Assembly: GCA_963747255.1 (NCBI GenBank)
Contig: CAVVEG010000017.1
Coordinates: forward strand, 310,001 to 374,000
Direction: 5' to 3'
From: CAIYRG01 sp963747255
Lineage (GTDB): Bacteria > Pseudomonadota > Alphaproteobacteria > Micropepsales > Micropepsaceae
Length of the DNA stretch: 64,000 bases
In this document: positions 52,107 to 61,154 of the stretch, in pieces
Position numbering within the stretch: position 1 is the first letter of the stretch
How the letters are laid out: every line of letters starts with the position of its first letter
Notes under the pieces: model-generated
What the model saw: only the letters and a program-made list of their open reading frames with translations
Database searches by the model: none
What the model was told of the DNA's origin: nothing
Translations under genes and position numbers: made by a program

Positions 52107-53477
52107 TCAGTGTCTGGCCTGCGGCCCGTCGTTCAATCTGGCCGCGCTGACGCCGGCTGCAAGAACTGCGAACCCGGCAGCAAACCACACCCCTGACGTT
52201 GCCGACAGGCGGGCCAGGACCAATGCGGCAAGCGCCGCCCCGACCGTCTGACCGACGAGGCGTGCCATAGCCTGCATCCCGCTCGCTCCGCCGCTGCGGG
52301 TTCGCGGCGCGGACGCCTGTATCGTCCGGTTGTTCGGGGATTGATACAAACCGAAACCGGCGCCGGCCAGTGCCATGCGCCAGATCACGTTGGCCAGATT
52401 ACCGGTTTGCGACAGAACTCCCATCGCGGCCAGCCCTGCTGCAAAAATCAACAATCCGACCAGTCCGAGCAGACCCGCGGGAAACCGGTCCGACAGACGG
52501 CCGGCGATTGGCGCCATGATTGCGGTGCCGATCGGCCAGGGCGTCATGAGCAGTCCGATCTCCACGGCGGAATAGCCGATGCGGTGCAGGTGAAAAGGCA
52601 GCGCCACATAGGCGAGCGTCTGAGCGATGAACGAACAGGTCGACGTGCCGACCGACAGAGCGAACATGGGTATGCGCAGCAGGTCGATCGGCAGCAGGGG
52701 CGATGTCATGCGCATTTGCCGGTGCGCAAGGAGGTAGCCGGCGAGCAGCATCACCACGAATTCTGCACCGGCGGAAATTCCCCCGCCGGGTTCGCTCAGG
52801 CCTTCGAGAAATGCGATCAGCATCCCGAAGGTGATGCCGCTGAGAACGGCACTCGCAATATCGAAGGAATGGCTTGCCCGCGGCGATTCGGGGAGCGCCG
52901 ATATTCCGATTGCCACCGCTGCAATGACGATCGGCAGATTGATCGCAAACAGCCATTGCCATGGCGCGACCGCAAGAACCGCGCTCGCAATCGTGGGTCC
53001 GGCGGCTGCGGAGACCGCAATTACGAAGGCATTGATTCCGATGCCGTGGCCCAGCCGGTTCATCGGATGGATGAACCGGACCAGCGCCATGTTCACGCTC
53101 ATGACGCCAGATGCGCCCAGTCCCTGGATGACCCGCATCGCGGTAAGCATCAGCAACGATCCCGAAAGCGCGCACCCCAGCGAGGCCAGCCCAAACAGGA
53201 CCAAACCGGCGATATAAACGCGCTTGTAACCAAGGATGTCGCCAATGGAGGCCAGCGGCAGGAGTGTCAGCATGATCGCCAGCTGATAGGCATTCACGAT
53301 CCATACGGATGACGAATCGCCTATACGGAGATCGGCGCCGATCGTCGGCAAAGCGACGTTTACAATTGTCTGGTCGACGACCGTAATGAAAATTGCCAGG
53401 CAAATCGTCAGGATCGCCCATCGGCGCTGACGTGGCGGCAGCCCGTCCTGAATGACAGCAGTACTCTGGCTTGACAT
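52107..53477 (-). CDS. MFS drug-efflux-type transporter (DHA2/EmrB-like)
   Basis: A 456-residue major facilitator with multiple membrane segments. The antiporter motif C-like and first-helix signature is AIFITVVDQTIVNVALPTIG, the motif A loop region LASIGDILGYKRVYIAGL, and MRVIQGLGASGVMSVNMALV. These mark the drug:H+ antiporter-2 group, usually 14 helices. No periplasmic adaptor gene (EmrA-like) is adjacent, so it may act alone. It heads a same-strand run toward paralogs A/B and the cupin gene with a 63-base gap. Confidence 0.87.
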   Translation of the reverse strand: MSSQSTAVIQDGLPPRQRRWAILTICLAIFITVVDQTIVNVALPTIGADLRIGDSSSVWIVNAYQLAIMLTLLPLASIGDILGYKRVYIAGLVLFGLASLGCALSGSLLMLTAMRVIQGLGASGVMSVNMALVRFIHPMNRLGHGIGINAFVIAVSAAAGPTIASAVLAVAPWQWLFAINLPIVIAAVAIGISALPESPRASHSFDIASAVLSGITFGMLIAFLEGLSEPGGGISAGAEFVVMLLAGYLLAHRQMRMTSPLLPIDLLRIPMFALSVGTSTCSFIAQTLAYVALPFHLHRIGYSAVEIGLLMTPWPIGTAIMAPIAGRLSDRFPAGLLGLVGLLIFAAGLAAMGVLSQTGNLANVIWRMALAGAGFGLYQSPNNRTIQASAPRTRSGGASGMQAMARLVGQTVGAALAALVLARLSATSGVWFAAGFAVLAAGVSAARLNDGPQARH

Positions 53478-53567
53478 CTCTTCCGGCGGCAGCGTGTGTG
53501 CTGCGAAATAGCGCCGAAATGTTGCGCAGGTCCATGGCTGGTTTGCACCAGCCAGAGTTCGATCGTC

Positions 53568-53906
53568 TTATAACGCGTCGTCGCCGGTTTCCCCGGTGCG
53601 GATACGCATGGCGGCATCGAGGTCGAACACAAAGATCTTCCCGTCGCCGATATTGCCAACACGGGCCGCTTCCCGAATTGCATTCACGACGTTCTCGGCG
53701 CGCGCCTCGGGTATCGCCACTTCGACCTTCAGCTTCGGAACGAATGAAATCCGGTATTCAGCACCGCGATAAATTTCCTTGTGACCCTTCTGTCTGCCGT
53801 AACCTCGCACTTCGCTGACCGTCATACCTTCTATTCCCAACTGCATGAGTGCTTCGCGCACGACATCCAGTCGATGTGGTTGAATGATTGCGACAATGAA
53901 TTTCAC
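53568..53906 (-). CDS. glnK: Nitrogen regulatory protein P-II
   Basis: A 112-residue PII protein. The T-loop carries the uridylylation tyrosine Tyr51 in GAEYRISFVPK, the B-loop VGNIGDGKIFV binds ATP, and the C-terminal RIRTGETGDDAL is canonical. PII plugs AmtB when glutamine is high. It lies 9 bases after amtB; the usual order in proteobacteria is glnK first, so the order here is inverted. Confidence 0.95.
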   Translation of the reverse strand: MKFIVAIIQPHRLDVVREALMQLGIEGMTVSEVRGYGRQKGHKEIYRGAEYRISFVPKLKVEVAIPEARAENVVNAIREAARVGNIGDGKIFVFDLDAAMRIRTGETGDDAL

Positions 53907-53915
53907 CTGTATCTC

Positions 53916-55133
53916 CTATGCATTGACGTGGTATCCCGTTTCACCATGGGCGACGAAGTCGAGCCCCTGGATTTCCGCCTCAAGTTTCACCCGCAAACCG
54001 GTTGTCATCGCAACAAGCTTGACGATGGCCGCGGTGGCAATCCCCGACCAGAACGCAGCAGCCAAAACCCCGATAACCTGGATTTCGAATTGCCGGGTAA
54101 TCCCCTGTGAGATGGCCACACCGCCGATGCCAAGACTGGCCGCGAAGGGAAGGGCGATGCTGCCGGCCGCGCCCCCAACCCCATGCACGCCCAGAACGTC
54201 CAGCGCATCATCAACCTTGAAGCGCCGCTTCACCACCAATACCGCCAAAAAACAGAGACAGCTTCCGGCAACGCCCAATGCGACCCCGCCAAGCGGTCCG
54301 ACATAGCCTGATGCCGGGGTGATCGTCGCCAGTCCGGCAACCGAACCTGTCACGGCACCCACTACGCTGGGCTTCCCGAATTTGATTCGCTCGATCGCCA
54401 TCCAGGTGAGGGTCGCTGCGGCTGCGGCCAGGTGCGTTGCAAGCATGGTCATTCCTGCGTCGGCTCCCGATTTGACGGCGCTCCCGGCGTTAAAGCCGAA
54501 CCATCCAACCCAGAGCAGGCATCCTCCGACCATCACGATCCACGGTGCATGTGGCGGCCTTATCTCGCGCGGGAAGCCTTCGCGTTGCCCGATCATGCAG
54601 GCAATGACCAGCGCGGATGTTCCGGCAGTGACATGAACGACAATTCCGCCGGCGAAATCCATGACTCCCCGTGCGCCAAGCCAGCCGCCGCCCCAAACCC
54701 AATGCGCAACCGGGGCATAAACGATGAGGAGCCAAAGACCGGAAAACAGCAGCACCGCACTGAAGCGGATGCGCTCGACATAAGCGCCAACGATCAGGCT
54801 TGGCGTAATGATGGCGAAAGTCATTTGGAACATCACATACACGCTTTCCGGAACGGCTGTTCCGGGGTGAACTGTTCCGCGTCCGGCATGCTGTAGCAGA
54901 GCCGCATCGAGGTTGCCCAGGAACGGGCCGGTGCCGGAAAATGCTTCGCTGTAGCCAACAGCAAACCAGAGCAGCGATACGACGCAGGCGATCGCGAGAC
55001 ACTGGATCAGCACCGAAAGGATGTTCTTCGCCTGAACGAGGCCGGCGTAGAACAGGCCAAGGGCTGGCAAGGTCATCATCAGCACCAGCACGCTCGAAGT
55101 CATCAGCCATGCCGTGTCCGCCGCGTCGATCAT
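53916..55133 (-). CDS. amtB: Ammonium transporter AmtB
   Basis: A 405-residue ammonium channel with eleven expected helices and no clear cleaved signal peptide. The twin pore histidines are in HVTAGTSALV and HGVGGAAGSI; the N-terminal TLPALGLFYAGLVQAKNILS and the C-terminal GLDFVAHGETGYHV, which contacts GlnK, are typical. The 229 bases upstream hold a palindrome-like TGCC-N9-GGCA at 55206-55222 but no sigma-54 promoter of the proper spacing on this strand that I can see. Confidence 0.95.
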   Translation of the reverse strand: MIDAADTAWLMTSSVLVLMMTLPALGLFYAGLVQAKNILSVLIQCLAIACVVSLLWFAVGYSEAFSGTGPFLGNLDAALLQHAGRGTVHPGTAVPESVYVMFQMTFAIITPSLIVGAYVERIRFSAVLLFSGLWLLIVYAPVAHWVWGGGWLGARGVMDFAGGIVVHVTAGTSALVIACMIGQREGFPREIRPPHAPWIVMVGGCLLWVGWFGFNAGSAVKSGADAGMTMLATHLAAAAATLTWMAIERIKFGKPSVVGAVTGSVAGLATITPASGYVGPLGGVALGVAGSCLCFLAVLVVKRRFKVDDALDVLGVHGVGGAAGSIALPFAASLGIGGVAISQGITRQFEIQVIGVLAAAFWSGIATAAIVKLVAMTTGLRVKLEAEIQGLDFVAHGETGYHVNA

Positions 55134-55362
55134 CGGATATCCCCCCGCGCTGTTGTCCAGTGCGGATGAGTGCCGTTATTCCATTTGCCTAGCAACGCGG
55201 CATGTTGCCCAATTTTGTGGCACGAAGCATTGGATCGCAGCCATAAAGCCCAGTTTTGCATCCGGCAAATTGAACGCCCTTTGGGGGCTGTGAATTTCGC
55301 GAAACCTCCCTTACGGTCCATGTTGCTCGGGAATCCACACCCGGAATTATGGGGGTAGTGTC

Positions 55363-55593
55363 GTGAAAGGATTAGCCTTTCTGCTGTTGCTTTGCGTTTG
55401 CCCAACGTTGGAGGGTTGTATTGCGGTTGATGCTGTTACTTTAAAGGACGCAGCCGGCCATACCGCCCAATGCGGTCCGTACTCCAAACTTGCGAATATC
55501 CCGATGGAGAATGAAGCTACAGAAATGAAGATGCGGAGCTGTATCTCCAAGCTTGAACTCCAAGGCTACGACCGGTCTGCGACACCAGGATGA
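55363..55593 (+). CDS. Small lipoprotein of unknown function
   Basis: A 76-residue protein starting at GTG 55363 behind GGGGGTAG. A hydrophobic signal ends in TLEGC, a plausible lipobox with cysteine 19. The mature 58 residues include two further cysteines (TAQCGP and MRSCIS). No family recognised. It lies 31 bases ahead of the response regulator and may be co-transcribed. Confidence 0.62.
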   Translation: MKGLAFLLLLCVCPTLEGCIAVDAVTLKDAAGHTAQCGPYSKLANIPMENEATEMKMRSCISKLELQGYDRSATPG

Positions 55594-55624
55594 AACCGCC
55601 GTTTCACGGGCGAGGGGGAAGATA

Positions 55625-56020
55625 ATGACCGGTTCCGGCGATAATCCGAATGGCGGCGGTTGGTTGATTGTGGAGGATGAAGGGCTCGTTGCAATGCTGA
55701 TCGAGGACGCGATCGCTGAACTCGGATTGGTTGCATTAGGCTCCGCAAACAGGGTCGAATCGGCCCTTCGGCTGCTGAAAAGCCATAATCCGCAGGGGGC
55801 TCTTCTTGACCTCAATCTCGGCGGCGAACCGGTCTATCCGGTCGCGGAGGCGCTCGCCGCGCGGAATATCCCGTTTGCCTTTATCACCGGTTATGGACGC
55901 TCGGGTGTCATCCCGGCCTATGCCGATCGGCCGCTGCTTCAAAAACCGTTTATGACAGCGCAGATCCAGAGCGTTGTGCGAAAGCTGATGGAGCAGGCGC
56001 GCGCGGCTCCGGTTTCATGA
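55625..56020 (+). CDS. Single-domain response regulator
   Basis: A 131-residue receiver domain without an output domain. The acidic pair is Glu17/Asp18 (LIVEDEG), the phospho-accepting Asp62 is in LLDLNLGG, Thr88 in FITGYG and Lys107 in LLQKPF. GAGGGGGAAG precedes the ATG at 55625. Receivers of this LLDLNL/FITGYG type often pair with HWE/HisKA2 histidine kinases; no kinase is in the window, so the partner is unknown. Confidence 0.87.
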   Translation: MTGSGDNPNGGGWLIVEDEGLVAMLIEDAIAELGLVALGSANRVESALRLLKSHNPQGALLDLNLGGEPVYPVAEALAARNIPFAFITGYGRSGVIPAYADRPLLQKPFMTAQIQSVVRKLMEQARAAPVS

Positions 56021-56059
56021 GCCGCGCTGCGCGCTGAACTCATTCAGACAAACATTGTC

Positions 56060-56353
56060 TTAATGCCGGAGTTCCGCCTCCAGTCTCATTTGCCGCACAA
56101 TTCCGGTTCTGTCCGCCACCAGCAGAAACCGATCGCCGACGCGCAGCCGATGGTATCCGCGGGGAGGTCTGTTCAAATGGACCGCGCGCCAATCTGAGAC
56201 GGCATAGCGGTCGCCGCGATATTCATCCGGCAGGCGATCGCCGCGCTCCCAATGCGGAATCCCGCGAACCTCATTCTGATCGCTTCCGCGGTTACCGTTG
56301 CGATCCCTGGCGCCTTGTTCATCCTGAGCCGGCCTTATTCCGGAATTGTCCAC
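56060..56353 (-). CDS. RcnB-like C-terminal domain without signal peptide (possible remnant)
   Basis: A 97-codon frame from GTG 56353. The last 55 residues match the RcnB/DUF1520-type motif: RGDRLPDEYRGDRYAVSDWR, PPRGYHRLRVGDRFLLVADR. RcnB proteins are periplasmic and begin with a signal peptide and a Gly/Arg-rich linker. Here the linker (NGNRGSDQN) is present, but no signal peptide occurs in the frame before a stop at 56429-56431. It may be a broken gene or may have an unseen indel. Confidence 0.5.
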   Translation of the reverse strand: MDNSGIRPAQDEQGARDRNGNRGSDQNEVRGIPHWERGDRLPDEYRGDRYAVSDWRAVHLNRPPRGYHRLRVGDRFLLVADRTGIVRQMRLEAELRH

Positions 56354-56442
56354 GTGCTGGGCATAAGCCGCGGGGCTACCGAACGTTCGTCCGGTGTTTC
56401 CGTTGCAGCCGAAGTCCCGGATCGTCCATCAGCGAATTGCGG

Positions 56443-57375
56443 CTATTTCGGGAGAAGGCCCGAAAAGAACTCCCAGATCACAACCGGCGCGTCGAGGTCT
56501 TTCGTCTGTCTTCCGACAATCGAAGGAAAGCGATAATAGGGCTGGGGCACCACATGCCCGCCACCATGTACCGTGTACAGAACGAACCTGTTCTGAGCAT
56601 TTGACCACGAACTCTGCTCGACCCAGGTGGGATCGGAAACGTCCATGTGGGGTAACCGCTTGATTTCGGGTGGACCCGTGATGCCTCTCAGTCCGGTAAA
56701 GTACGCCAGGGTTGCTTCCGTGGACAGAACATTGCCCGGGGCTGCACCGCGTCCCCGTCCTCCACGGTAAGGATTTACGGGATCGTCCGTGCCGTTAATG
56801 ATCATCACCGGGACCGGTACTCCCGCGGGCTTGCAGCCATTATCCGTTTCAACGGGGAGATTGGCGGAAATTGCCGCGATTCCGGCAAATTCATTGGGCC
56901 GCTCCAGCGCAAGGCGAAAGGCCATCTGCCCCCCAAACGAATGTCCGGTGGCAAAAACCCGTTTTCGATCGATTCCGTGGCTGGCCGCTTCTTGCGCGAT
57001 GATGGCTTCAATAAATCCGATGTCGTCCACGCGGCGCCGGGTTGCCTCATTGTTCACGCGCCTTCTGCAGGTGTTCCATCCCTGGCCGATGCCGTCCGGG
57101 TACGCCACAACGAAGCCGTTGGCGTCTGCCAGCATGTCGAACTCGAAACCGGTTGACTGACGGATCAGGGCTCCGTCCCCGCCCCCGCCGTGCAGGACGA
57201 AAACCAGGGGTGCTCCGGGTGAAAGCAAAGGCGGTGTATACAGAATGTATCGCCGCTCACGCCCACCGATCAGGCCGGCTTTCACGGACACCGCACCTTT
57301 CAGTGCGGGTTGTGCCAGGGCGGCTGAGGCAGACATCAGGCAAGCGGTGATCAGGAATACCGCTGCGGCCGTCAT
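56443..57375 (-). CDS. Exported PHB-depolymerase-type esterase (LpqC-like)
   Basis: A 310-residue secreted alpha/beta hydrolase. The signal peptide is MTAAAVFLITACLMSASAAL. The fold signature PLVFVLHGGGGDGALIRQST, the nucleophile in FATGHSFGGQMAF, an aspartate in IINGTDDPVNPY and the histidine in VHGGGHVVP form the catalytic set. Relatives hydrolyse polyhydroxybutyrate, feruloyl or acetyl esters; the substrate cannot be chosen. The frame is open 150 codons upstream but without similarity; the ATG at 57375 is the clear start. Confidence 0.86.
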   Translation of the reverse strand: MTAAAVFLITACLMSASAALAQPALKGAVSVKAGLIGGRERRYILYTPPLLSPGAPLVFVLHGGGGDGALIRQSTGFEFDMLADANGFVVAYPDGIGQGWNTCRRRVNNEATRRRVDDIGFIEAIIAQEAASHGIDRKRVFATGHSFGGQMAFRLALERPNEFAGIAAISANLPVETDNGCKPAGVPVPVMIINGTDDPVNPYRGGRGRGAAPGNVLSTEATLAYFTGLRGITGPPEIKRLPHMDVSDPTWVEQSSWSNAQNRFVLYTVHGGGHVVPQPYYRFPSIVGRQTKDLDAPVVIWEFFSGLLPK

Positions 57376-57461
57376 TTTCCGGTTGCGGGAACGATTTATC
57401 CGCTTCTCAAACCGAACCCCATGCGCGAAAGTATCATATTCCGCCTGAGTGAACAGATCGC

Positions 57462-57887
57462 ATGATCCCTCACCCGCCTGCGGTGCGCTCCCTTTGGTAC
57501 CTGCCGCGCTTTTTTCAACTGAGCGAATTTGTTGTCCGTCAACTTCGCGTCTCCGCAGGTTTTCTCGGCGGCAAATTGCTGATCGACAAAAATCTGGTTT
57601 TCTGGACCGCGACGGCGTGGGCAGATCAGTCGGCCATGCGAAGTTTTCGCGACAGCGGGGCGCACCGCATCGCGCTCCCGAAGCTTGTTTCGTGGTGCGA
57701 CGAAGCGGCGGTCGGCGAAATTGAAACCGGGGAAAACTTGCCTTCGTGGTCTGAAATACACGATAGGCTAAGCCGCCATGGCCGGTCTTCCAGAGTGCGC
57801 GATCCCTCCCCGGACCATGCGCTCCTGAACTTTCCTCCACCAAAATGGACCCGTCTGGAAAGGAAGATAAGGCCGGCCACCGCTTAG
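57462..57887 (+). CDS. DUF3291-like protein
   Basis: A 141-residue protein similar to DUF3291/antibiotic monooxygenase-like proteins: SLWYLPRFFQLSEFVVRQLR, GFLGGKLLIDKNLVFWTATA, AMRSFRDSGAHRIALPKLVS followed by WCDEA, and a tail GRSSRVRDPSPDH. The alpha+beta barrel of this class often binds haem or aromatic ligands; function here is unknown. Divergent from the esterase and convergent with the TonB-dependent receptor (13 bases apart). Confidence 0.75.
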   Translation: MIPHPPAVRSLWYLPRFFQLSEFVVRQLRVSAGFLGGKLLIDKNLVFWTATAWADQSAMRSFRDSGAHRIALPKLVSWCDEAAVGEIETGENLPSWSEIHDRLSRHGRSSRVRDPSPDHALLNFPPPKWTRLERKIRPATA

Positions 57888-57900
57888 GATAGCGGCGGCG

Positions 57901-60279
57901 CTACAATCGCACGTTCAGACCGGCGGAGAACCAGCGCGGCGGGGCAGGGGAGAGACTGCGGGAATTGGTTGCGCCCGGCGCTTCCGTCATTGGCACATTG
58001 CTGGTGGGCGAAAACGCACCGAAAGTCGCATATTGTGTATTGAACAAATTCGAAACGCCGGCAAATACCGAAATCCGGTCCGACAGCCTGTAGGTGGCGG
58101 CGAGATCGAATACGCCATAACCGGGTATCTTTGGATTCAGATTGGCTTCGTCGCCACGCAGATACGACCCGCTCGCCGCTGTCATTGTCAGCGTCAGGTC
58201 AATCCGGCTTGTCGCGTGAGCTTCGATCAACAGCTTGACGAGGTGCGCGGGAATGTCGGGGAGGCGGTCTCCGGGACGGACGGTGATTTGCCCTGTATCG
58301 TCGGCATAAGGATTATCAGGGCTGTTCAGCAACAGTGGAGCCCGGAAAGTTGCATCCGTGTAGCTGTAATCGAGCGACAGGGTCCAGAACTCCGCGGAAG
58401 CATCAAACGCCAGTTCCGCCCCTTCGCGGCGTGTTGCGCCGATATTCTCGAAAAAACCGCGCCCGATGATCGGGCTCGCGACAAACTGGATGTCATTGGC
58501 AAGTTCGCTGCGATAAAGCGCCAGATGCCAATGCAATTTTGCAAAGTCCGGCATATCGGCCGAGCCCCTCAATCCTGCCTCGGCATTGTGCGCGACCACC
58601 TGCTTCAGGCCGGGGTCGGCGACGAAAAAATTCGTAAGGGTGCAGGAGGTATTTGCACCGGCGCAGGAGAATTCGGCCGGCGACGGGGCGCGATTGGCTT
58701 GCGAATATCCCCCATAGGCCGAAATGTAAGGGTTGATGGAATAGGTCAAACCGGCGGCCGGATTGAAATGCGAGAAGCTGTGACTGCCCGTCAAGGCCGT
58801 GCCGCGAAGATCCTGTAACCCGATTTCCGCCAGATTGAATCGGCCGGAAATGGTCAGGGACAATGAAGGGGAAAAATCGAGCCGATCCGCGGCGTAAAGA
58901 CCGAAATAGTCATTGCGGTTTCTGATCGTCACCGGAGCAATGACACCATCTACCAGATCCACAACGATTCCGGGCCCGGTAAAGCCGCGATCCGTCGCGA
59001 GACCGCCCACTGCCGTGTCGGCAGAAAATCGTGTTCTGCCCGCATCCCATGCGCCGCCAAGGACGAGTTGATTCTCCCTGCCGAAGACAATCGCGCTGGC
59101 GTTTGCCTCCAAAGCGCCGCCGAAAGCCGTCGTGCCGGTGCCGGTTTGATCCAGTTGGCCATAGGTGAGTTCCACCGGAAAGGACCTGATGGCTTGCCCC
59201 TGGATATCAGTCGCGACTCCGTCATTGCCGAGGCAGAGGAGTGATGGTTGCGCCTCGCAGGGAGCAAAGTCGCTGGCGTTTCCGTTCAGGGTCCTCTGAT
59301 CAAAACGGGAAACATAGATGTTGCCGTTGATCGAAAGGACGTCGGATAGCGCAACAGTGCCTTCCAAATTCACCAGCCCAAATGCGTTCTTCGTCGTGTC
59401 TGGGTAAGTGAAAACGGCGGCCCGCGATGCCTGCAGCAGTTCGACCGGAGAAACGCCATTGCCGGTGAGATCGGAGTTTGCGCCCAGCACATCGAGCTGC
59501 ACCCGCCAGCCTGCGCCCCGACGGTCGAAATCGGCAAACAACCGGTACAAACCGGATGACGAATGTTGCCGCCAGCCACTCTCGCTGCGCCCTTCGGCTG
59601 CCGCGTAGAACGCGCTGTCTCCCTCCTGAAAACCGGTCTGAAATGCGCCTTCCAGCCGGCCGAAGGATCCGCCGGAGACGACACCCTGATTACCCTGAAA
59701 GCCAAAGCCATTCTTGAATTGCATGGCGATGGATCCGCCAAGCGCGTTCAGTCCGAAAACCGGATTTGTGCTTTCGATATTCAGGTTTGAGATGGCTGTT
59801 TCCGGAATCAGATCCCAATCCACTGTGTCTCCAAATGGATGGTTGAAACGCACACCGCCGGCATAAACCGCAAGGCCCTGCGCATCGCCCGCCAATGGCG
59901 ATGCTTCGAAGCCGCGATAGAACAGATTGGGCTGGAATGGATTGTTCTGTGCGTCCGAAAACGAGACCCCCGGCGCCTCGGTTGCCAACGCGCGCAGCAC
60001 ATCCGGCGCTCCAAAGCGTGCAATGTCTTCCTGCGTCAGGCTCTCAACGGTGACAGACAGCTTGTTCGGATCCAGGCTGGAACCCGCCAGGGGACTCGCA
60101 CTGATCACGACGCTTTCCGGCACGCCGCGATCTGCGTTTGCTTGAGCATGACCGAAATCCGGGAACAGTGAAATCAGGGCGCCAGCGAAAAAGGCGGCCG
60201 GACGCGGCGCATCATGCAGCTTGATGCGGAAACTCAATTTTCCCCACCCGAATGTCCCGGTTGCCGGAATCCCCTTCAC
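57901..60279 (-). CDS. TonB-dependent outer membrane receptor
   Basis: A 792-residue receptor: signal peptide ending near GHAQ, plug domain at about residues 55-180 (LTQEDIARFGAPDVLRALAT, NLFYRGFEASPLAGDAQGLA, NALGGSIAMQFKNGFG) and a 22-strand barrel ending in RWFSAGLNVRL. The ferric/siderophore or organic ligand cannot be told. The annotated start is GTG 60279; a TTG at 60237 preceded by GGTGGGG is also plausible. Divergent from the PhzF gene across 44 bases, so their promoters overlap. Confidence 0.9.
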   Translation of the reverse strand: MKGIPATGTFGWGKLSFRIKLHDAPRPAAFFAGALISLFPDFGHAQANADRGVPESVVISASPLAGSSLDPNKLSVTVESLTQEDIARFGAPDVLRALATEAPGVSFSDAQNNPFQPNLFYRGFEASPLAGDAQGLAVYAGGVRFNHPFGDTVDWDLIPETAISNLNIESTNPVFGLNALGGSIAMQFKNGFGFQGNQGVVSGGSFGRLEGAFQTGFQEGDSAFYAAAEGRSESGWRQHSSSGLYRLFADFDRRGAGWRVQLDVLGANSDLTGNGVSPVELLQASRAAVFTYPDTTKNAFGLVNLEGTVALSDVLSINGNIYVSRFDQRTLNGNASDFAPCEAQPSLLCLGNDGVATDIQGQAIRSFPVELTYGQLDQTGTGTTAFGGALEANASAIVFGRENQLVLGGAWDAGRTRFSADTAVGGLATDRGFTGPGIVVDLVDGVIAPVTIRNRNDYFGLYAADRLDFSPSLSLTISGRFNLAEIGLQDLRGTALTGSHSFSHFNPAAGLTYSINPYISAYGGYSQANRAPSPAEFSCAGANTSCTLTNFFVADPGLKQVVAHNAEAGLRGSADMPDFAKLHWHLALYRSELANDIQFVASPIIGRGFFENIGATRREGAELAFDASAEFWTLSLDYSYTDATFRAPLLLNSPDNPYADDTGQITVRPGDRLPDIPAHLVKLLIEAHATSRIDLTLTMTAASGSYLRGDEANLNPKIPGYGVFDLAATYRLSDRISVFAGVSNLFNTQYATFGAFSPTSNVPMTEAPGATNSRSLSPAPPRWFSAGLNVRL

Positions 60280-60323
60280 GGAGTATCGGGTTGCAGAGCG
60301 GTCAAATCAATCCGGGCAACGCG

Positions 60324-61154
60324 ATGAAGCTGAAGCAGTGGCATGTTGATGCTTTTGCCACGCGGGTATTCCAGGGCAATCCTGCGGCAGTCGTCCTGTT
60401 GGAAAACTGGCTTCGCGACGATCAGATGCAGGCAATTGCGCGCGAGAACAACCTTTCGGATACCGCCTTCTTTGTCGGGCGGGATGAAGCGGCTTATGAC
60501 TTGCGCTGGTTCACGCCCTCCATGGAAGTTCCACTGTGCGGCCATGCAACGCTCGCATCGGCATGGGTGATATTCTCGGAGCTCGCACCGCATCTCGACG
60601 CGGTGCAATTTTCGACAAAATCTGGCGATCTGGTCGTTGAGAATTCGCCGGATGGCTGTCACCGGATGGCGTTGCCTGCGGGCCGGACCGAACCATTCCC
60701 GGCACCCCGCGAGATTGCTGCGGCATTGGCCGAAGCCCTTCGCGCGCCAGCTCCGGAGGAGGTGTATTTCGCGCCCAATGGGGCTGGAGGTACGCCGGGC
60801 ATTCTTGCGCTTTGGCGTGAGAGCGCGCTGCGGGAGCTGCAGCCATTTTCGCTCGCACCCCTTCTCGAAAGCGTCAAATCGGGGGCATTGCTTGCGACCG
60901 CCAGGGCCGAGTCTCCGGCCTATGATTTCGTCTCGCGCTTCTTTGCGCCGGGGATGGGGGTTACCGAAGATCCAGTAACCGGCTCCATGCATGCTACTCT
61001 CGCCCCTTTCTGGGCTAAAAGACTGAACATGACCACGCTCCTTGCATTTCAGGCCTCGCCGCGTGGCGGTGAGGTCCACTGCCAGATTGCAGATGCGCAC
61101 GTGATTCTGTCTGGTCCCTGTACATTGTACATGCGTGGTGAGATCGACATCTGA
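60324..61154 (+). CDS. PhzF family isomerase-like protein
   Basis: A 276-residue protein of the PhzF/diaminopimelate-epimerase fold: WHVDAFATRVFQGNPAAVVL, the LRWFTPSMEVPLCGHATLAS segment and MGVTEDPVTGSMHATLAPFW. In PhzF the catalytic glutamate follows NLS; here the site reads NNLSDTAFF, an aspartate. Activity on the phenazine precursor is therefore unlikely, and most relatives are uncharacterised. The next gene starts inside its stop (TGATG). Confidence 0.87.
   Translation: MKLKQWHVDAFATRVFQGNPAAVVLLENWLRDDQMQAIARENNLSDTAFFVGRDEAAYDLRWFTPSMEVPLCGHATLASAWVIFSELAPHLDAVQFSTKSGDLVVENSPDGCHRMALPAGRTEPFPAPREIAAALAEALRAPAPEEVYFAPNGAGGTPGILALWRESALRELQPFSLAPLLESVKSGALLATARAESPAYDFVSRFFAPGMGVTEDPVTGSMHATLAPFWAKRLNMTTLLAFQASPRGGEVHCQIADAHVILSGPCTLYMRGEIDI

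Noticed and set aside
52341..53312. Open frame antisense to the MFS transporter
   Set aside because: Hydrophilic, low-complexity translation that mirrors membrane helices; typical shadow.
55218..55236. Sigma-54-like TGGCACG with TTGGA near amtB
   Set aside because: It points toward the small lipoprotein rather than amtB, the -12 element is poor and the spacing is one base too long.
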